From: an uncultured Collinsella sp.
GTDB lineage: Bacteria > Actinomycetota > Coriobacteriia > Coriobacteriales > Coriobacteriaceae
DNA: 64,000 nt
Assembly: GCA_958413765.1 (NCBI GenBank)
Contig: CATYVH010000004.1
Span: 62,001 to 126,000 of the forward strand
Direction: 5' to 3'
Below the pieces are notes generated by a model that did no database searches, was not told the DNA's origin, and saw nothing but the letters and a program-made list of their open reading frames with translations. The translations under genes were made by a program, and so were the position numbers. The stretch's first letter is position 1; every line of letters starts with the position of its first letter. Shown piece by piece: positions 29,462-37,733 of this stretch.

Positions 29462-30298
29462 TTAGGCCTCCCTGTTGGCGTAGATAAACCAGTAGCCCAG
29501 CGCAACGATCAGGGCGCCGCCCACGATATTGCCGAGCGTGGCGACGGAAAGATTGAGCGCCAGGCCCGCCGCGTTGAGGGCGTCGGCGCCGGCGACATCA
29601 ACTCCATAGCCGCAGGAGTGCATCAAAATACCCATGGGCAAAAAGTACATGTTGGCAACGCAGTGCTCAAAACCGCAGGTCACAAACGCGGCAATGGGCA
29701 GCAGAATGCCCACGACCTTGTCGACCACGGTCCTGCCAGCGGTACCGATCCATACAGCCAGGCACACAAAGATGTTGCACAGAATGCCGCGGAAGAAGAT
29801 GGTGACGGCGTCAATCGAAACCTTTCCGGCGGCGACGCTCACCATGGTGTTGGCGACGGCCTCGCCGTTGAGCTTGTAAATAGCTGCCATGTAAACCAAA
29901 AAGACGACGAGCAGCGCGCCGGCAAAGTTGCCGATCCACACAACGACCCAAGCCTTGAGCATCTGGGCGAGCGTAATCTTTTTGCTCTTGAGCGCGCAGA
30001 CCATAAGCGAGTTGCCGGTAAACAGCTCCGCGCCGCAAATGAGCACGAGCACCAGACCCAGGCAAAAAGCAAGGCCACCCACAAAGCGCTGGGCGCCCCA
30101 GCCAAGCGTGGGATCGCTCAAAAAGACCGTGAAGAACAGGCCGCCAAAGGCGATGAACGCGCCGGCGAACATGGCAAGCATAAAGGCCTTCGAGGGCGGT
30201 AGGTTGGCCTTGGTAACACCGGCAGCCTCGGTCTTGGCCTCGATCGCGGCGGGCGCCAGGCAATCGGGGGTGGAATATTCTGCCTTGGAATCTGCCAT
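29462..30298 (-). CDS. Formate/nitrite transporter family channel
   Basis: A 278-residue FNT protein, normal for the family. Six hydrophobic helices can be followed. The first, SKAFMLAMFAGAFIAFGGLFF, is near residue 33; the INCANELFTGN-like motif here reads ICGAELFTGNSLM near residue 95, and LCNIFVCLAVWIG lies near residue 175. It moves formate, nitrite or related monovalent anions. Its position just upstream of the selA-selB-selC unit (in minus-strand order), on the same strand, suggests formate metabolism through a selenoprotein formate dehydrogenase elsewhere in the genome. The ATG at 30296-30298 follows AAGAAAGAAG. Confidence 0.9.
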   Translation of the reverse strand: MADSKAEYSTPDCLAPAAIEAKTEAAGVTKANLPPSKAFMLAMFAGAFIAFGGLFFTVFLSDPTLGWGAQRFVGGLAFCLGLVLVLICGAELFTGNSLMVCALKSKKITLAQMLKAWVVVWIGNFAGALLVVFLVYMAAIYKLNGEAVANTMVSVAAGKVSIDAVTIFFRGILCNIFVCLAVWIGTAGRTVVDKVVGILLPIAAFVTCGFEHCVANMYFLPMGILMHSCGYGVDVAGADALNAAGLALNLSVATLGNIVGGALIVALGYWFIYANREA

Positions 30299-30374
30299 GT
30301 CGATCACTTCTTTCTTACGTTGTGGGACAAGCATTGCCAAAGCACATGTCCCGCGCCGGATGGTCAAAACAAAA

Positions 30375-30404
30375 CAGGCCAGAAGTAAACGTACCTCTGA
30401 CCTG
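30375..30404 (-). terminator. Hairpin with T run between the tRNAs and the formate channel
   Basis: CAGGTCAGA pairs with TCTGGCCTG and is followed on the minus strand by TTTTGTTTTG. Confidence 0.6.
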
Positions 30405-30450
30405 CAAATTACTTGGAGCGACGGGTTCGTCACCCGGTACTCTCACAAAA

Positions 30451-30482
30451 ACGGCCTTGATCCCAAAAAGAATCAAAGCCGT
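30451..30482 (-). terminator. Terminator of the tRNA-Pro/tRNA-Gly unit
   Basis: ACGGCTTTGAT pairs with ATCAAGGCCGT and is followed by TTTTTG on the minus strand, 12 bases after tRNA-Gly. Confidence 0.85.
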
Positions 30483-30494
30483 TAACCAATCTTG

Positions 30495-30568
30495 TGGAGC
30501 GGGCGACGGGAATCGAACCCGCGTCATCAGCTTGGAAGGCTGGGGTTCTACCATTGAACTACGCCCGC
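30495..30568 (-). tRNA. tRNA-Gly (anticodon UCC)
   Basis: GCGGGCG pairs with CGCCCGC in the acceptor, CCA is encoded, the D loop holds TTCAATGGTAG, the anticodon loop CTTCCAA gives UCC and the T loop is TTCGATTCC. 74 bases. Confidence 0.95.
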
Positions 30569-30574
30569 AAGATA

Positions 30575-30651
30575 TGGTCGGGACGACAGGATTTGAACCT
30601 GCGACATCCTGCTCCCAAAGCAGGCGCGCTACCAAACTGCGCCACGTCCCG
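30575..30651 (-). tRNA. tRNA-Pro (anticodon UGG)
   Basis: CGGGACG pairs with CGTCCCG in the acceptor, CCA is encoded, the D arm has GGCGCAGTTTGGTAGCGC, the anticodon loop TTTGGGA gives UGG and the T loop is TTCAAATCC. 77 bases; it precedes tRNA-Gly by six bases. Confidence 0.95.
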
Positions 30652-30742
30652 AAGGTGTTGAGCAGCTAAGGTCTAAACCTTGCGTGTCCCAAAGCGAAGG
30701 AAATTATAGGGGAGACTCCCCGCCTGTGCAAGCGACGATACC

Positions 30743-32101
30743 CTAGCTCCTCGAATGTACGACAAACCGACTGTGGAGCAGGCCGATCACAAACGCCACC
30801 ACGGCAACCGGCGCCCACGCGGCTCCAATGTCTGCCAGCGGCAGCGCATCGAACGGCAGCCACGCGCCCGTAAAGAACGCATCGCGGACCGAGGTAATCA
30901 CGCTCTGCACCGCGACAACGCCGCCGACCCAGACCCACACCTGCGGATGAGCGTCGCAAAAGCCGTGCACCAGGCCCATCAGTACCAGCACGATGGCAAC
31001 GGGATACAAGGCGTTGAGCATGGGCACCGAGAACATAAGAATCACGTCGAGGCCCACGTTGGAGAGCACGCACGAAAACGCTGCGAACACAAAGGCGAGA
31101 ACCGCAAAGGGACGGCGCATGGCCTCCTCAGAGGCCTCCGCTCCCCCTTCGACCACATACGTCTCGCAGAAGTAACGCGAGCAGCAGCTGATGAGGCCGA
31201 TGCACACGTTCATGCAGGCGAGGAAGAAGATGGCGAAGACCACGACCGTGCCGGCAAGCCCAAAATGCATGGAGGCCGAACGGGCGAGGATGGCGGCGCC
31301 GTTGGTAGCGTCGGGCATCACGGTGCCGAGCTGCATACCGGCAAGTCCCAAGCCGCAGTAGATGATGGCCATGAGCACGCCGGCGATCACACCGGAACGC
31401 GAAATCTCGAAGGCCACGCGCTTGTCATCGGTAACACCCAACTCGTGGATGGTCTCGGCGATGATGATGCCAAAGGCGAGCGACGCGAGTAGGTCCATGG
31501 TCTGATAGCCAGTCAGAAAGCCCTGCACGGCAGCGCCAGCATCGTAGGGGGCCTGCGGCGCGGCAGCGGGACCCAGCGGCGAGATCACGGCAGCACCAAC
31601 GACCAGCACGATGAGCGCAATGAGCGCGGGGCCCGTAATGCGGCCGAGCACGCGTGTGATGACGCCCGGGCGCAGCGTGAGCGCAAACGCGACGACAAAG
31701 AAGCCGACGGCAAACACCAGGCGCGCCGTGCCGAGCGAGACGCCCTCGGGCAACAGCGGCACCAGCATCTCGAAGGCCGTGGAGCTCGTGCGCGGAATGG
31801 CCAGGCACGGGCCGATAGCCAGATACACCGCCGCGACAAAGAACTCGCCGAACTTGGGATGCACACGGCCGGCAAGCTCGCGCGCCGTTCCGGCAAGTGC
31901 CACGGCGATAAAGCCCATGACGGGCAGGCCGATGGCGGCAATGAGAAAGCCGAGCATGGCGACCGGCGTGGCAGAACCTGCCTGCAGCGCCAGCAGCGGC
32001 GGAATAATAAGGTTGCCGGCGCCAAAGAGCATCGAGAACAGGGCGATACCGACGGTAACGACATGGTCGGAGCGCAGGCCGCGCGGCGCGGATGAGGCCA
32101 T
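30743..32101 (-). CDS. brnQ: Branched-chain amino acid carrier, BrnQ family
   Basis: A 452-residue inner-membrane protein of the LIVCS family that imports leucine, isoleucine and valine with a cation. The N-terminal FSMLFGAGNLIIPPLLALQAG near residue 22 is the family signature and about twelve hydrophobic helices follow. TGYQTMDLLASLAFGIII near residue 195 is another conserved stretch. AAAGGTGG lies before the ATG. It is transcribed alone, between the terminator of the downstream selenium operon and the tRNA pair. Confidence 0.93.
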   Translation of the reverse strand: MASSAPRGLRSDHVVTVGIALFSMLFGAGNLIIPPLLALQAGSATPVAMLGFLIAAIGLPVMGFIAVALAGTARELAGRVHPKFGEFFVAAVYLAIGPCLAIPRTSSTAFEMLVPLLPEGVSLGTARLVFAVGFFVVAFALTLRPGVITRVLGRITGPALIALIVLVVGAAVISPLGPAAAPQAPYDAGAAVQGFLTGYQTMDLLASLAFGIIIAETIHELGVTDDKRVAFEISRSGVIAGVLMAIIYCGLGLAGMQLGTVMPDATNGAAILARSASMHFGLAGTVVVFAIFFLACMNVCIGLISCCSRYFCETYVVEGGAEASEEAMRRPFAVLAFVFAAFSCVLSNVGLDVILMFSVPMLNALYPVAIVLVLMGLVHGFCDAHPQVWVWVGGVVAVQSVITSVRDAFFTGAWLPFDALPLADIGAAWAPVAVVAFVIGLLHSRFVVHSRS

Positions 32102-32129
32102 GGGACCACCTTTCGGGTCGAAACAAAAA

Positions 32130-32154
32130 CGGGACGGGCAAAAGGCCCATCCCG
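32130..32154 (-). terminator. Terminator of the selD operon
   Basis: CGGGATGGGCC pairs with GCCCGTCCCG and is followed by TTTTTG on the minus strand, 15 bases past the cysteine desulfurase stop. Confidence 0.88.
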
Positions 32155-32168
32155 CAAGTATATACGCT

Positions 32169-33308
32169 TTAGCAAGCTAAATCGCGCAAAGCTTCAATCG
32201 CGGCGTCAACTTCCTCGTCCGTGTTGAAATACCCAAACGAGAAGCGAACGACACCCTGGCGCTCGGTCCCCAACGCGCGGTGCATGAGCGGGGCGCAATG
32301 GGCACCGGGGCGCGTCGCAATCCCCCACCCCTGCATGAGCGCGTCCGAGATCTCGGCAGAGTCGATATCACCCACGTTGAGTGAGACGATCGCCGAGCGC
32401 GACGGCTGGTCAAAGGCGCCGTAGAGCTTGATCTCCGGGATTTCGCGCACGCCAGCGAGAAAGCGATCCGCCAGTGCTCGCTCATGCGCCGCAATCGCCT
32501 CGACCCCGCTTTGCGCCTCGATAAAGTCGAGACCTGCGGAAAGTCCCGCGATGCCGTGGCCGTTGAGCGTGCCCGCCTCAAGGCGCGTGGGCCACTCAAG
32601 CGGCTGCAGCGCATCGAAGCTGTGCACGCCCGTGCCGCCCATGGCCCACGGCGCCACGTCAATGCCCTCCGCCACGGCCAGCCCGCCGGTGCCTTGGGGT
32701 CCCATGAGCCCCTTGTGGCCGGTAAAGCACACGACGTCGAACCCCATGGCTTGCATATCGATATGCACCGTACCGGCAGACTGAGAGGCATCGACGATCA
32801 CCAACGCGCCGACCGCATGGGCGATGGCAGACACACGCGAAACGTCGACCGCGTTGCCGGTCACATTGGAAGCGTGCGTCACCACCACGGCACGCGTACC
32901 GGGCGTGACCAGCCGCTCGAGCTCGTCGTAGTCGAGCACGCCGTTGGTATCACAGCCCGCATGCTCAACCGTCACACCCTGCTCTGCCGCCAGGCGGTTG
33001 AGCGGACGCAGCACGGAGTTGTGCTCGAGCACCGTTGTGACCACATGGTCGCCGGGGCGCACCACCCCGTTGATGGCGGTGTTGAGCGCCGCCGTGGAGT
33101 TGGGCGTAAAGCACACATGGTCCGCCCTCGGGCAACCCAAAAGGCGCGCGAGCTTGGCACGGCAAGCGTGAATCGTACGAGCGGCATCGAGGGCACCCGA
33201 CGTGGCGCCGCGCCCGGCATTGCCGAGCGAGCACATCGCCTGCGTCACGGCATCGATGACCGTCTGAGGCTTGTGCATGGTCGTCGCCGCGTTATCCAGG
33301 TAGATCAT
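32169..33308 (-). CDS. Class V aminotransferase-fold cysteine desulfurase
   Basis: A 379-residue PLP enzyme of the SufS/CsdB-like class. It starts MIYLDNAATTMHKPQTV. The PLP lysine is in VCFTGHKGLMGPQGTGGLAV near residue 200 and the substrate-binding TRPGAHCAPLMHRALG, with the active Cys, is near residue 335. It removes sulfur from cysteine or selenium from selenocysteine. It is the last gene of the selenium operon, overlapping the DUF3343 gene by four bases (ATGA). This family member is characteristically found with selD and yedF in anaerobes, so selenium delivery to SelD is a reasonable inference. Confidence 0.88.
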   Translation of the reverse strand: MIYLDNAATTMHKPQTVIDAVTQAMCSLGNAGRGATSGALDAARTIHACRAKLARLLGCPRADHVCFTPNSTAALNTAINGVVRPGDHVVTTVLEHNSVLRPLNRLAAEQGVTVEHAGCDTNGVLDYDELERLVTPGTRAVVVTHASNVTGNAVDVSRVSAIAHAVGALVIVDASQSAGTVHIDMQAMGFDVVCFTGHKGLMGPQGTGGLAVAEGIDVAPWAMGGTGVHSFDALQPLEWPTRLEAGTLNGHGIAGLSAGLDFIEAQSGVEAIAAHERALADRFLAGVREIPEIKLYGAFDQPSRSAIVSLNVGDIDSAEISDALMQGWGIATRPGAHCAPLMHRALGTERQGVVRFSFGYFNTDEEVDAAIEALRDLAC

Positions 33309-33556
33309 CGCACGACCTCCCACATATCAATCACGGTATAGCCCTCGGTAGGAACGCCCGCCGCGGCGAGTTCGCCGCGCAGCAGCTCCTCATCGGCAGG
33401 CAACGCCTTCCACGCCAGACCACAGCCGGCAGCGACCTCCCCGGGCACGGGAATCGTTCGCCCGGGAAGGCCGCGCTCGATGCACAGGGACTCGCAGCCC
33501 ATGGCGGCCGCCGTGGTGGGAAACGTGATGACAAGCGCCGGGCGCTTCTCCCTCAT
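33305..33556 (-). CDS. DUF3343 protein, putative Se/S carrier
   Basis: An 83-residue protein (MREKRPALVITFPTTAAAMG...) matching DUF3343. It has an SLCIERGLPGRTIPVPGEV segment and a central AGCGLAWKAL motif with a cysteine, the pattern found in small proteins proposed to carry sulfur or selenium between partners. The ATG at 33554-33556 has GGAG upstream; the TTG five codons earlier is less likely. It is between yedF and the cysteine desulfurase, consistent with a handover role, though this has not been shown. Confidence 0.8.
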   Translation of the reverse strand: MREKRPALVITFPTTAAAMGCESLCIERGLPGRTIPVPGEVAAGCGLAWKALPADEELLRGELAAAGVPTEGYTVIDMWEVVR

Positions 33557-33575
33557 GGCAACTCCAACCAATACG

Positions 33576-34202
33576 CTACGGGCGCACGACGCGCACGGCC
33601 TGCTCCATCTTCTCCACGATCACGTACATGTTGGTGACCTCGCCCACCGCAAGCTGGTCTTTAATGCCATAGTGGTCGAGGCAGGTACCACAGGTGAGAA
33701 TCTCGACACCCTGCTCGGCCAGGCCCTTCAGGTCGTCGAGCACCGGCGAGCCCTCAACGGTGAGCTTGGCGCCGCCGTTGTAGAACAGCATGGTCGCGGG
33801 CAGCTCCTCCTGCTGCGTCACGGCAAAGATAAACGCTTTCATGAGCTTGTGGCCCAGCTCGTCGTCGCCACGGCCCATGCAGTCGGTGTAGACGGAAATG
33901 ACGAGCCTGCCCTTGCCGGCGCTGGCATCACAGAAGGCAGCGCCATCCTGCTCGGGATCGGCCATGGCAATGGCGCCAGAGGTCGCCACGGTCACGTGCC
34001 ACTCGGCGCCAGAAACCTTCTCGACCGAGGCCGTGCAGCCCTTCTCCTGCGCCATCTTGGAGATGTTCTTGACGGCGGTCTCGTTGTCGACCGAGGTCAC
34101 GACGGCGCCCTCGCCATCGAGCTGCTTCAGAGCTTTGAGCGTCTTGACGACGGGCAGCGGGCAGGCATCGCCCATGGCATTGACTTCAATCTTGGTAGAC
34201 AT
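33576..34202 (-). CDS. yedF: Sulfurtransferase-like selenium metabolism protein YedF
   Basis: A 208-residue protein with two parts. Residues 1-75 are a TusA/SirA-like domain with NAMGDACPLPVVKTLKAL, containing the conserved CPxP. Residues 95-205 are a DsrE-like domain (VISVYTDCMGRGDDELG, ILTCGTCLDHYGI). YedF is usually found in organisms with the selenium trait and is thought to take part in selenium handling. The ATG at 34200-34202 follows GAAAGG; the longer open frame upstream runs through selD in the wrong frame and is rejected. Confidence 0.9.
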   Translation of the reverse strand: MSTKIEVNAMGDACPLPVVKTLKALKQLDGEGAVVTSVDNETAVKNISKMAQEKGCTASVEKVSGAEWHVTVATSGAIAMADPEQDGAAFCDASAGKGRLVISVYTDCMGRGDDELGHKLMKAFIFAVTQQEELPATMLFYNGGAKLTVEGSPVLDDLKGLAEQGVEILTCGTCLDHYGIKDQLAVGEVTNMYVIVEKMEQAVRVVRP

Positions 34203-34263
34203 AGCAAATTCCTTTCGAAAGAGCCGTTCTAGAGAACGGCAAACAGTTACATAAACGTGCGGG

Positions 34264-35313
34264 CTAGCGAACAACGCGGACGGCAGGACCGCCCGGCTCC
34301 GCCTCGCACACGCGCCCGACAACGGCCGCGATGCGCCCCTCGGCATGCAGGCGACGCGCAAGCTCATCCACATCGGCAGCAGGCGCTGCGATGAGCAGGC
34401 CGCCCGAGGTCTGCGGATCGTACAGCGCATCCAGCATGCCCGGCTCCAGGTCATCGTCGGCCGCCACGCGCGGGCCAAAGAAGTCCTGGTTTCGGTAGGA
34501 GCCAGCGGGGATAATGCCCAGACGCGCCATGTCGAGCACCTGGTCAAAGAGAGGCACCGCCCCCGACGCAAGCTCAATCTGCACGCCCGAGCCCTCGGCC
34601 ATCTCGCACGCATGCCCAATCAGGCCAAAGCCCGTGATGTCGGTGCAGCCGTGAAGTTCGAGCCCCTCGGCCAAACGGATCGGGGCCTCGTTGAGGGTGC
34701 GCATAGAATCAAACATCCGGCTGGCCTCGTCCTGCTCGATGAGCTCGCCCTTAATGGCCGTGGTGATAATGCCCGAGCCGATCGCCTTGGTCAGCAGTAG
34801 GACATCGCCCACGCGCGCGCCGCTGTTGGCGAGCATGCGGTCGAGCGAGACAAAGCCGCTCACGGACAGGCCGTACTTGGGCTCGTCGTCGTTGATGGTG
34901 TGGCCGCCCGCGATGGTGCAGCCAGCCTCGACGCACTTGTCGGCGCCACCCGCCAAAATCTGCCCGGCAACCTCAACACCCAGGCAATTGGGAATGCACA
35001 GCAGGTTCATAGCATGGCTCGGTCGTCCGCCCATGGCGTATATGTCCGACAGCGAGTTTGCCGCCGCGATCTGGCCAAACAGGAACGGGTCGTCGACCAT
35101 CGGCGGGAAGAAGTCGATGGACTGCACGAGGCCCAAATTATCGCCAACACGGAAGACACTCGCATCGTCGGAGGTATCGAACCCCACGAGCAGGTTGTCG
35201 TTATGCACATTGGGTAAGTCGCCCAGGACCTGGGCGAGGGCTCCAGGAGCCAACTTAGCGGCTCAACCGCTCGCGGCAGTCATAGACGTGAGCTTCATCT
35301 GATCGTCAGGCAT
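34264..35313 (-). CDS. selD: Selenide, water dikinase (selenophosphate synthase), itself a selenoprotein
   Basis: Makes selenophosphate from selenide and ATP. Read from the ATG at 35311-35313 (GAGAGGGGG upstream), the protein has 349 residues and begins MPDDQMKLTSMTAASG-U-AAKLAPGALAQ. Codon 17 is TGA (35263-35265), exactly where SelD carries its catalytic Cys or Sec before the conserved Lys. A GGCTC-CTG-GAGCC hairpin (35239-35251) follows 11 bases later and fits a bacterial SECIS. The rest has GQIAAANSLSDIYAMGG, GGHTINDDEPKYGL and TSGGLLIAAPA. Automated calls that stop at TGA would begin the gene at a TTG at 35253 and lose the active site. Confidence 0.93.
35239..35265 (-). promoter_or_regulatory. 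Sec UGA codon and candidate SECIS hairpin in selD
   Basis: The in-frame TGA (35263-35265) is followed by a 5-bp GGCTC/GAGCC stem with a CTG loop (35239-35251). Position and size match bacterial SECIS elements recognised by SelB. Confidence 0.8.
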
Positions 35314-35383
35314 CGATACCCCCTCTCATCGGTCAATCATTTCCTCCCAGTATACGCATGAATGCAGGCCCACGGCCGATGCA

Positions 35384-36148
35384 TTAATCGAGCGCCTGTG
35401 CGCGAATCGCCGCGCCGATGGCACCGGCAAAGCGGGCCTGGGGCGAGGTGGTCACCGGCGACCCCAGTAGCTCGCCCAACCGCTCCACCACGAAGGCGTT
35501 CTCGCACAGGCCACCGGTCAGGTAGTACGGGGCGCCCGCGGCCTGCCCGGCCATGGTCGCCACGCGCGAGACCACGCTGTCGATCACGCCACGCGCAATG
35601 TTCTCGCGCGGCTCACCGCGACCGATCAGGCTGATGACCTCGCTTTCGGCAAACACCGTGCACATGCTGCTGATCTTGGTGGGCTCGCCGGAACGCGCCA
35701 GGTCGGCCATCTGCTGCTGGGAAATGCCTAGGCGGTCGGCCATGATCTCCAGAAAGCGCCCCGTGCCGGCGGCACACTTGTCGTTCATGGCGAACTTGGC
35801 CACGCGGCCACTTTTAAGCTGAATGACCTTGGTGTCCTGGCCGCCCACGTCGATCACCGTGCCCCGCTCGCCAAACAGACGCACGGCACCGGCGCCGTGG
35901 CAGGTAATCTCGGTCACAACCTTGTGGGCGTATGGCACAGCCACGCGCCCGTAACCCGTGGCCACCACACGCGCAGAATCGGATGCAACGTCAAAGCCCG
36001 CCGCCGCGAGCGCCTCGCGCAACCTATCGGCGGCATCGACCGAGGAGAACCCGGTTGGCTGCACGCACGTCCACGCCACCGAACCCTCACCATCGACCAC
36101 AGCAGCCTTAGCCGCCGTAGACCCGATATCGACCCCGATCCCTATCAT
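35384..36148 (-). CDS. ATP-dependent activase of the double-cubane/2-hydroxyacyl-CoA dehydratase type
   Basis: A 254-residue ASKHA-fold ATPase starting MIGIGVDIGSTAAKAAVVDG. Its phosphate-binding GTVIDVGGQDTKVI lies near residue 98 and MNDKCAAGTGRFLEIMADRL near residue 125. A further cysteine lies in ISSMCTVFAESEVIS. In this family two cysteines from each half of a dimer hold one [4Fe-4S] cluster, and the protein injects low-potential electrons into its partner upon ATP hydrolysis. The partner is the double-cubane protein just upstream in the same operon. The gene is 70 bases before selD. Confidence 0.9.
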   Translation of the reverse strand: MIGIGVDIGSTAAKAAVVDGEGSVAWTCVQPTGFSSVDAADRLREALAAAGFDVASDSARVVATGYGRVAVPYAHKVVTEITCHGAGAVRLFGERGTVIDVGGQDTKVIQLKSGRVAKFAMNDKCAAGTGRFLEIMADRLGISQQQMADLARSGEPTKISSMCTVFAESEVISLIGRGEPRENIARGVIDSVVSRVATMAGQAAGAPYYLTGGLCENAFVVERLGELLGSPVTTSPQARFAGAIGAAIRAQALD

Positions 36149-36200
36149 GGCTCTCTCCTAATCCAAACATCAAAGACAGCGGCGCGTTCAGGCGCCTTAG

Positions 36201-36308
36201 CTCTAGGTTTCTCAGGTGCCGGAGGTTGCCCCGAAAGAGGAGCGCGGCGTACTTTGGTACGCAAGCGACGGTTTGAGGGGCAAGATCCGGTGCCTGAGGA
36301 AGCTAGAG
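36201..36308. repeat. 108-base inverted-repeat element inside the double-cubane operon
   Basis: Arms of 32 bases (36201-36232 and 36277-36308, 26 of 32 matching, some mismatches G:U-compatible) flank a core with GCGTAC-TTTG-GTACGC. On the minus strand the element begins at the stop codon region of the upstream reductase gene and ends 53 bases before the activase start. Confidence 0.65.
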
Positions 36309-37469
36309 GGTTTCGATGAAGGCGGCGATGCGGGTCTCGATCTGGCCCATGTCACCGTTGCTGTAGTCGGTCTCAATCTTCATATACGGAATACCCGCGC
36401 CCTCGACAGCCTCCTGCATGCGCGCACTCTCCACGTTAAAGGTGTGGCAGGCCTGTAGCACGCTCTCTACCACGCCATCGACATGATACTTCTCGCACAT
36501 GGCCAGCGTGTTTTCCATACGACCATCGTTGGGCGTCATGACCGAGCAGTTGATGTCCAGGTAGCGGTCGGCGATGGCACGCAGGATGTCGGGAGCCTCC
36601 GGGTCGATCATCATGGCCGCCGTGCGCTCGCCCGAGCAGTCGTCCATGCACACGACCACACCGCCGTTGGACTCGATGGTGCGACCGATCTTGTTGATCA
36701 CGCCGCCCACCGGGCAGCCGGTGATCAGAATGCGCTTGGCATCCACCGCAACCGGGCGCTCGCCCGCGTCGTAGGCCTCGCGCAGCTTGGCAACCTTTTG
36801 CTCCAGCTGCTGCGTATAGGCCTCGATATCAAAGCTGAACGTACCGGCAAACATGGTGCTCATCAGGTCGACGCCGCTCATGGCCGCCGGTTGGTTGGCC
36901 TGCAGCGCAAACATCTCGAGCTGGGCCGCACGCAAGCGGTTGCGACGACGGACGGCAGCGCGCAGGTCATCGTCGGTAATCGTAATGCCGTAGAAGCCCT
37001 CGAGCTCCTCCTTGAGCAGGCGACACTCCTCGTACCAGCCTTCACGCTCGTAAGCGCGATCGCGACCCTGCGGAAGATGCAGAATGTGCGTGCGCTTGAG
37101 CTCGTTGAGTAGCTCGTACATCTTCTTCTTGCCGTCGCAGGTGGTCTCACCGATGATCATGTCGCTAAAGTACGTAAACGGACACTTTTGCGAATAGGCA
37201 AAACCATACGTAGACTTGATGAGCGGGCACAGGTTTGCCGGCAACACCTTCTCGGCCTCGGGAATCACCTCGTCGGACGTACCACACAGAGCCACGCTCG
37301 CAGCCCCCGCGGCATCGATAATCTCGAGCGGCGTGTAGCTGCACAGAAAACCGATCAGGCGATTACCGGCCTGCTTGTAATCCTTAACGCGAATAAACGC
37401 GGCCTTGCGCTGCTCGTTGAACTCCTCAAACGTGCTGGGCAACTTGACCTCTTCGATTGCTTCAGCCAT
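36303..37469 (-). CDS. Double-cubane-cluster anaerobic reductase (2-hydroxyacyl-CoA dehydratase family)
   Basis: A 388-residue HgdB-fold protein. Cysteine-bearing motifs include GFLCSYTPLEIIDAAGA near residue 42, LPANLCPLIKSTYGFAYSQKC near residue 75, GETTCDGKKKMYELL near residue 107 and VVCMDDCSGERTAA near residue 275. Length and single-subunit organisation match the double-cubane-cluster proteins (YjiM-like), which hold an [8Fe-9S] cluster and perform ATP-driven reductions of small molecules, rather than true two-subunit dehydratases. It heads the operon continuing with the activase, selD, yedF, DUF3343 and the desulfurase. The physiological substrate is unknown; a selenium or sulfur species is an attractive guess from context only. 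Confidence 0.87.
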   Translation of the reverse strand: MAEAIEEVKLPSTFEEFNEQRKAAFIRVKDYKQAGNRLIGFLCSYTPLEIIDAAGAASVALCGTSDEVIPEAEKVLPANLCPLIKSTYGFAYSQKCPFTYFSDMIIGETTCDGKKKMYELLNELKRTHILHLPQGRDRAYEREGWYEECRLLKEELEGFYGITITDDDLRAAVRRRNRLRAAQLEMFALQANQPAAMSGVDLMSTMFAGTFSFDIEAYTQQLEQKVAKLREAYDAGERPVAVDAKRILITGCPVGGVINKIGRTIESNGGVVVCMDDCSGERTAAMMIDPEAPDILRAIADRYLDINCSVMTPNDGRMENTLAMCEKYHVDGVVESVLQACHTFNVESARMQEAVEGAGIPYMKIETDYSNGDMGQIETRIAAFIETL

Positions 37470-37600
37470 GACGGTTCCCCTCTCGAACCAAAAACGGATA
37501 ACAGCGGTATCGATGCACGACGGACGGCGATTGCCCGACCGTGCTCAAACCCGGAATTTTAGGGAACCTGCTTTGCGGTCGATTATTTAGTTGTGCGTCG

Positions 37601-37655
37601 TCTCTCCCGGAGCCGTGAACATACCTGCTCATATGCGGCTCCGAGCCATATACAG
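37601..37655. promoter_or_regulatory. Leader hairpin overlapping the small ORF stop
   Basis: CGGAGCCG pairs with CGGCTCCG around the stop region of the small ORF at 37629-37697. On the minus strand it lies in the leader of the double-cubane reductase gene. Confidence 0.45.
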
Positions 37656-37697
37656 GGCGCGCGCGGCAACGCGGCGAATGCATGTCGTCTGCGGCAT
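37629..37697 (-). CDS. Possible 22-residue leader peptide upstream of the double-cubane reductase
   Basis: An ATG at 37695-37697 has a strong AAAGGAGGG site seven bases upstream and opens a 22-codon frame (MPQTTCIRRVAARALYMARS...) ending with TGA at 37629-37631. The left arm of a GGAGCCG hairpin covers its last codons. The frame is far too short for compositional support; the strength of the ribosome site and the hairpin are the only evidence. It could be a translated leader controlling the operon, or chance. Confidence 0.35.
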   Translation of the reverse strand: MPQTTCIRRVAARALYMARSRI

Positions 37698-37733
37698 GTG
37701 CGCACCCTCCTTTACAAGATAAGGTCAACTATA

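Noticed and set aside
30322..30669. Plus-strand ORF of 115 codons over the tRNA pair
   Set aside because: It is the translated complement of tRNA-Pro and tRNA-Gly, a well-known spurious protein type. The tRNA structures fully explain the sequence.
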